From: Subtercola boreus
GTDB lineage: Bacteria; Actinomycetota; Actinomycetes; Actinomycetales; Microbacteriaceae
Length of the DNA stretch: 64,000 bases
Assembly (NCBI RefSeq): GCF_003399635.1
Contig: NZ_NBXB01000018.1
Coordinates: 22,021-86,020 of the forward strand
Direction: 5' to 3'
Shown: positions 57,651 through 64,000 of the stretch, in pieces
Position numbering within the stretch: the first letter of the stretch is position 1
Layout: each line of letters begins with the position of its first letter
The notes under the pieces: model-generated
Databases searched by the model: none
Told to the model about the DNA's origin: nothing
What the model saw: only the letters and a program-made list of their open reading frames with translations
Translations under genes and position numbers: made by a program

Positions 57651-58570
57651 CCCGCCACTTCCTCCGTGACGACGACCTCACCACCGCTGAGCAGGCCGAG
57701 ATCCTCGATCTCGCCGCGGAACTGAAACGCGACCGATTCTCGGTGCGCCCGCTGGCCGGCCCGCAGACCGTCGCCGTGATCTTCGACAAGTCGTCGACGC
57801 GCACGCGGGTCTCCTTCGCCGTCGGAATCGCCGATCTCGGGGGCAGCCCGCTCATCATCAGCACGGCGAACAGCCAGCTGAGTGGCAAGGAGACGGCCTC
57901 CGACACCGCACGGGTTCTCGAGCGCCAGGTCGCAGCAATCGTCTGGCGCACCTACGCCCAGGCCGGTCTCGAAGAGATGGCCCTCGGCACAACCGTGCCC
58001 GTCGTGAACGCGCTCAGCGACGAGTTCCACCCCTGCCAGCTCCTCGCCGACCTGCTCACGATCCGTGAGCACCGGGGCGAACTGGCCGGGCTCACCGTCA
58101 CCTTCCTCGGCGACGGAGCGAGCAACATGGGCCAGTCCTACCTGCTGGCCTGCGCTACCGCGGGAATGCACGTGCGGATTGCGGCGCCCGCGGAGTACGC
58201 GCCCGATGCCCAGGTGGTTCTGGATGCCCAGGCCATCGCGAGCCGCACCGGAGGATCCGCGACGGTCTTCACCGATCCCGTCGGAGCGGTGTCGGGAGTC
58301 GACATCGTCGTCACCGACACCTGGGTGTCGATGGGCAAAGAAGATGAGAAGGCCGCCCGGGTGAAGACCTTCGGCGGCTACCAGGTCGACAGCGAGCTGA
58401 TGGCCCATGCCAAGAGCGACGCACTCTTCCTGCACTGTCTGCCTGCCGACCGCGGCTACGAAGTGAGCACCGACGTGATAGACGGCCCGCAGAGCGTCAT
58501 CTGGGATGAGGCGGAGAACCGCCTGCATGCCCAGAAGGCCCTGCTCGTCTGGCTGCTGCGCCAGCCGTAG
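57647..58570 (+). CDS. argF: Ornithine carbamoyltransferase
   Basis: Makes citrulline; 307 aa. Carbamoyl-phosphate loop SSTRTRVSF, HPCQLLADLLT, ornithine loop and HCLPADRGYEV are all present. In many actinobacteria argR follows argF; here the next gene is argG after 76 bp, so no repressor gene lies in the cluster. Confidence 0.96.
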   Translation: MTRHFLRDDDLTTAEQAEILDLAAELKRDRFSVRPLAGPQTVAVIFDKSSTRTRVSFAVGIADLGGSPLIISTANSQLSGKETASDTARVLERQVAAIVWRTYAQAGLEEMALGTTVPVVNALSDEFHPCQLLADLLTIREHRGELAGLTVTFLGDGASNMGQSYLLACATAGMHVRIAAPAEYAPDAQVVLDAQAIASRTGGSATVFTDPVGAVSGVDIVVTDTWVSMGKEDEKAARVKTFGGYQVDSELMAHAKSDALFLHCLPADRGYEVSTDVIDGPQSVIWDEAENRLHAQKALLVWLLRQP

Positions 58571-58610
58571 CAGCCACGCACTACCGCGCGGGTCGGGAGG
58601 CCCCGCACTC

Positions 58611-58616
58611 TAAGCT
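58611..58616 (+). promoter_or_regulatory. -10 box of argG promoter
   Basis: TAAGCT, with a leader of about 24 nt containing AAGGGAG (58635-58641) before GTG 58647. Unlike many neighbours this gene has a normal ribosome binding site. Confidence 0.5.
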
Positions 58617-58646
58617 TGAAGTTCAGAACACCATAAGGGAGTAAAA

Positions 58647-61583
<2,937 letters not shown>

Positions 61584-61603
61584 CACTCCCGTCCGACTCG
61601 ACC

Positions 61604-62260
61604 ATGGGCCACACTGCGACGCTGCCGGGAGAACCTCTCCGTGGCTCGGACCGAACGCGTTTCTCACGGCCGGCGGTCGAGATCGCACCTCAGCTGCTCG
61701 GCGGCATCCTGAGCCGCACCGCACCGGAGGGCCGCGTGTCGCTCCGCATCACCGAGGTGGAGGCCTACCTCGGTGTGGGGGAGGATCCCGGATCGCACTC
61801 CTTCCGGGGCAGGACCGCCTCGAACTCGGCCATGTTCGGCGAACCCCTGCACCTGTACACGTACTTCACCTACGGGATGCACACCTGTGCCAACATCGTC
61901 TGTTCGCCGGAGGGGTCGGCGAGCGGTGTGCTCATCCGTGCCGGCGAAATCGTCGAAGGCGCCGAGCTCGCAGGGCGCCGCCGCGGAGCATCCGTGAAAC
62001 CGCGCGATCTCGCTCGCGGCCCGGCCCGACTGGTGATCGCTCTCGGCATCCCGCTCGCCGACGGAGGCGCCGATCTCACCGCGTCGCCCTATGAGCTTCG
62101 GATGCCCGTGCATCCGGTCGCCGTCGAGACCGGCCCGCGCACGGGTCTCGGCGGTCCCGGCGGAACACTTGCGTATCCGTGGCGCTTCTGGATCCCGGGC
62201 GACCCGACCGTCTCGCCGTACAAGCGTCACCCCAAGTTGCCCGCCGTCGATCTGCCCTGA
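61604..62260 (+). CDS. DNA-3-methyladenine glycosylase (AAG/MPG type)
   Basis: Alkyladenine DNA glycosylase of 218 aa that starts base-excision repair of methylated purines. Key parts: LLGGILSRTAPEG, catalytic Glu in RITEVEAYLGVGEDPGSHSF, FRGRTASNSAMFGEP, the YTYFTYGMHTCANIV strand and GPARLVIALGI. ATG 61604 is chosen as the first start after the small gene; no strong binding site is seen. Confidence 0.93.
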   Translation: MGHTATLPGEPLRGSDRTRFSRPAVEIAPQLLGGILSRTAPEGRVSLRITEVEAYLGVGEDPGSHSFRGRTASNSAMFGEPLHLYTYFTYGMHTCANIVCSPEGSASGVLIRAGEIVEGAELAGRRRGASVKPRDLARGPARLVIALGIPLADGGADLTASPYELRMPVHPVAVETGPRTGLGGPGGTLAYPWRFWIPGDPTVSPYKRHPKLPAVDLP

Positions 62261-62266
62261 CGGAGG

Positions 62267-62272
62267 TACTCT
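62267..62272 (+). promoter_or_regulatory. -10 box of leaderless tyrS mRNA
   Basis: TACTCT lies seven bases before GTG 62280. The box sits in the 19-bp gap after the glycosylase gene. No T-box leader is possible in so short a gap. Confidence 0.55.
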
Positions 62273-62279
62273 GGAGGGC

Positions 62280-63587
62280 GTGTCTTCCCCTGTGCCTGTA
62301 GCGCTCTCCGACCAGAACAACGATCCGACTTTCGACTCCGTGTGGGACGAACTGACGTGGCGGGGCCTGGTGCACGTCTCGACGGATGAGTCCGAGCTGC
62401 GGGACCTCCTGGCAGGAGACCCGATCACCTTCTACTGCGGGTTCGATCCGACCGCTCCGAGCCTGCACCTCGGCAACCTCGTGCAGCTGTTGCTGATGCG
62501 TCGACTCCAGCTCGCCGGGCATCACCCGCTCGCGCTGGTGGGTGGCTCGACCGGCCTGATCGGTGATCCCCGGCCCACCGCCGAGCGAACGCTGACCGCG
62601 CGCGAGACCGTGGCCGAATGGGTCGGGTACCTGCAGGCGCAGATCTCCCGGTTCCTGAGTTTCGAGGGTGACAACCAGGCGCGACTGGTCAATAACCTCG
62701 ACTGGACAGCGCCGCTCAGCGCCATCGACTTTCTCCGCGACATCGGCAAGTACTTCCGGGTCGGGACGATGCTGAAGAAAGACGCGGTGAGCGCGCGGCT
62801 GAATTCCGATGCGGGCATCAGCTACACCGAGTTCAGCTACCAGATCCTGCAGGGGCTCGACTACCTCGAGCTCTACCGCACCCACGGGTGTGTGCTCCAG
62901 ACCGGGGGGAGCGACCAGTGGGGCAACCTCACGAGTGGCACCGACCTGATCCGGCGGGCGGAACAGACCTCCGTGCATGCGATCGGAACCCCTCTGATCA
63001 CCAACTCCGACGGCACGAAGTTCGGTAAGAGCGAGGGGAACGCTGTTTGGTTGGATGACCGGCTCACGTCGCCCTACGCCTTCTACCAGTTCTGGCTGAA
63101 CACCGACGACGCCGATGTCATCGATCGCCTCAAGATCTTCACGTTCCTCAGTCGTGCCGAGCTCGATCGGCTTGCCGCCCGGGTGGCTGACGAACCATTC
63201 CGGCGGGAGGCGCAGCGGACGCTCGCCCAGGAGGTCACCTCGTTGGTGCACGGCGCTGCCGCAACGGATGCCGCTGTCGCGGCCGCGGCTGCACTGTTCG
63301 GTAACGGGGATCTCGCGGATCTCGACGAGAGCACGCTCCGCCAGGCTCTGGGGGAGTTGACGACGGTGACGCTCTCCGGAGAAACCCCTGTGCTCCAGGC
63401 GCTCGTCGAGAGTGGACTCTGTTCATCGGTCGGTGAAGCTCGCCGCGCGCTGGCTCAGGGCGGGGTCTACGCCAACAATGCCAAGGTGACGGACGATTCC
63501 CGAACGGTGGAATCCCTCGCGCTGGCTGGCGGGATCGTTGTGCTCCGCCGCGGAAAGAAGACGGCGGCAGGCGTTCTGATCGGCTAG
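62280..63587 (+). CDS. tyrS: Tyrosyl-tRNA synthetase
   Basis: Class I synthetase of 435 aa. HIGH-type motif in PTAPSLHLGNLVQLLLMRR near residue 63, KMSKS-type KFGKSEG near 247, YQILQGLDY and GGSDQWGNLTSG, with a C-terminal S4-like RNA-binding domain (LVESGLCSSVGEARRALAQG). The GTG start follows a leaderless-type -10 box. The next transcription unit is the rRNA operon. Confidence 0.96.
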   Translation: MSSPVPVALSDQNNDPTFDSVWDELTWRGLVHVSTDESELRDLLAGDPITFYCGFDPTAPSLHLGNLVQLLLMRRLQLAGHHPLALVGGSTGLIGDPRPTAERTLTARETVAEWVGYLQAQISRFLSFEGDNQARLVNNLDWTAPLSAIDFLRDIGKYFRVGTMLKKDAVSARLNSDAGISYTEFSYQILQGLDYLELYRTHGCVLQTGGSDQWGNLTSGTDLIRRAEQTSVHAIGTPLITNSDGTKFGKSEGNAVWLDDRLTSPYAFYQFWLNTDDADVIDRLKIFTFLSRAELDRLAARVADEPFRREAQRTLAQEVTSLVHGAAATDAAVAAAAALFGNGDLADLDESTLRQALGELTTVTLSGETPVLQALVESGLCSSVGEARRALAQGGVYANNAKVTDDSRTVESLALAGGIVVLRRGKKTAAGVLIG

Positions 63588-63588
63588 T

Positions 63589-63626
63589 TCCGCGTGATTC
63601 CGGGGCGACACGCCCGGGCTGCGCGG
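63589..63626 (+). terminator. Possible tyrS terminator hairpin
   Basis: A nested stem (outer CCGCG/CGCGG; inner GGGCG/CGCCC with one bulge) lies just after the tyrS stop. There is no U-tract, so the call is tentative. Confidence 0.35.
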
Positions 63627-63772
63627 TCCATTTGCCAGACGGGAAACATGCCCGTAATGTTCTTTCTTGTCACCCCAAAGGTTCGGAAAGCGGAAGAGCT
63701 TACCGGCCTCAAGCGGGGCCATCCCCAGCAGTGAAAACCTCGAAGTGAAGCGGATTCGTCCGGTTCGGTTCT

Positions 63773-63811
63773 TGAGTTTGGGCACCGCTGGTCGGATGTA
63801 GATATATAGTA
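63773..63811 (+). promoter_or_regulatory. rRNA operon promoter region
   Basis: The AT-rich TAGATATATAGTAG at 63800-63813 stands out in this GC-rich DNA and contains TAGATA, TATATA and TATAGT. Possible -35 boxes are TTGAGT (63773-63778) and TTGGGC (63779-63784), but none gives an ideal 17-bp spacer; TTGGGC to TATATA is 19 bp. The exact start cannot be set. Bases 63627-63772 hold no gene that I can see. Confidence 0.6.
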
Positions 63812-64000
63812 GTCGAGTTGCCTGTTCGGGCCTCTGTCGCAAGACAGACCAGTCGGAACGGAGCGTCCGATCCTTGAGAACTCAACAGCGTGCACATTGT
63901 CAAATGCCAAATCCCCGTGGCACTTTTTGGGTGTCCGGGTTCCTTTGGGAAATTGAAATTAGTAGGCCCTTCTTTGGGAGGGTTTACGGACAAGCAAGTC
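63812..64000 (+). other. 16S rRNA precursor leader (rrn 5' leader), gene beyond window
   Basis: TTGAGAACTCAACAGCGTGC at 63874-63893, then TTGTCAAATGCC, is the conserved leader motif found before actinobacterial 16S genes. CCCTTC...GGGAGGGTTTACGG near the end resembles the region just before the mature 16S 5' end. The 16S gene itself is not in the window. Confidence 0.85.

Noticed and set aside
62241..62282. T-box or attenuator before tyrS
   Set aside because: The gap is only 19 bp and a leaderless promoter fits it.

Overview
This is about 64 kb of GC-rich bacterial chromosome that reads as core genome of an actinomycete, most likely of the Microbacteriaceae type; the genus cannot be fixed from the sequence. 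Supporting signs are the order comEA-comEC-holA-rpsT-lepA-hemW-hrcA-dnaJ2-rsmE-phoH-ybeY-era, RNase J followed by FtsK, the pgsA-cinA-clgR-DUF3046-recA-recX run, a PriA-type HisA, a GluABCD-like uptake system, and many genes that seem to be read from leaderless mRNAs (a TAnnnT -10 box 5-9 bases before ATG or GTG).

Layout. 1-4.5 kb: end of comEA, comEC, holA. 4.9-7.5 kb: rpsT (minus), an aminotransferase, an atypical SDR (minus). 7.6-12.4 kb: lepA, DUF1990, hemW and two DUF4870 membrane proteins (minus). 12.4-19.7 kb: CIRCE-controlled hrcA-dnaJ, then rsmE, a HIT protein, phoH-ybeY-CNNM/CBS-era. 19.7-28.2 kb: dapA, rnj, a secreted protein, ftsK, pgsA, cinA, clgR, DUF3046. 28.2-37.6 kb: recA-recX-miaB-miaA-dapF, a methyltransferase (minus), hflX, then divergent lexA and a LysM-domain division-inhibitor candidate. 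37.7-41.8 kb: hisC-hisB-hisH, priA, an SseB-like protein. 41.8-43.6 kb (minus): an FeS (6-4) photolyase and DUF1844. 43.6-49.4 kb: infC-rpmI-rplT, an rRNA methyltransferase, a glutamate ABC transporter. 49.4-63.6 kb: pheS-pheT, argCJBDF-GH, a small membrane protein, a 3-methyladenine glycosylase, tyrS. The window ends in the promoter and leader of an rRNA operon whose 16S gene lies beyond base 64000.

The genes form known modules: the SOS core (recA, recX, lexA and the LysM protein, with LexA boxes before recA and in the lexA/LysM interval), extra DNA repair (photolyase, alkyladenine glycosylase), translation and ribosome biogenesis (lepA, rpsT, infC, rpmI, rplT, pheST, tyrS, era, ybeY, rsmE, miaA, miaB), and amino-acid synthesis (dapA, dapF, his, arg).

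I see no phage, insertion sequence, CRISPR array, tRNA gene, biosynthetic cluster or clear accessory island. I do not claim a new multi-gene system. The most interesting signals are regulatory: an ACCCA-N7-TGGGT-CTCCGT element in both the recA and lexA leaders, a 16-bp stem at the predicted 5' end of the SOS division-inhibitor mRNA, an AUC start for infC, about 13 leaderless promoters (one using the stop codon of the gene before it), and a set of long intergenic hairpins without U-tracts.
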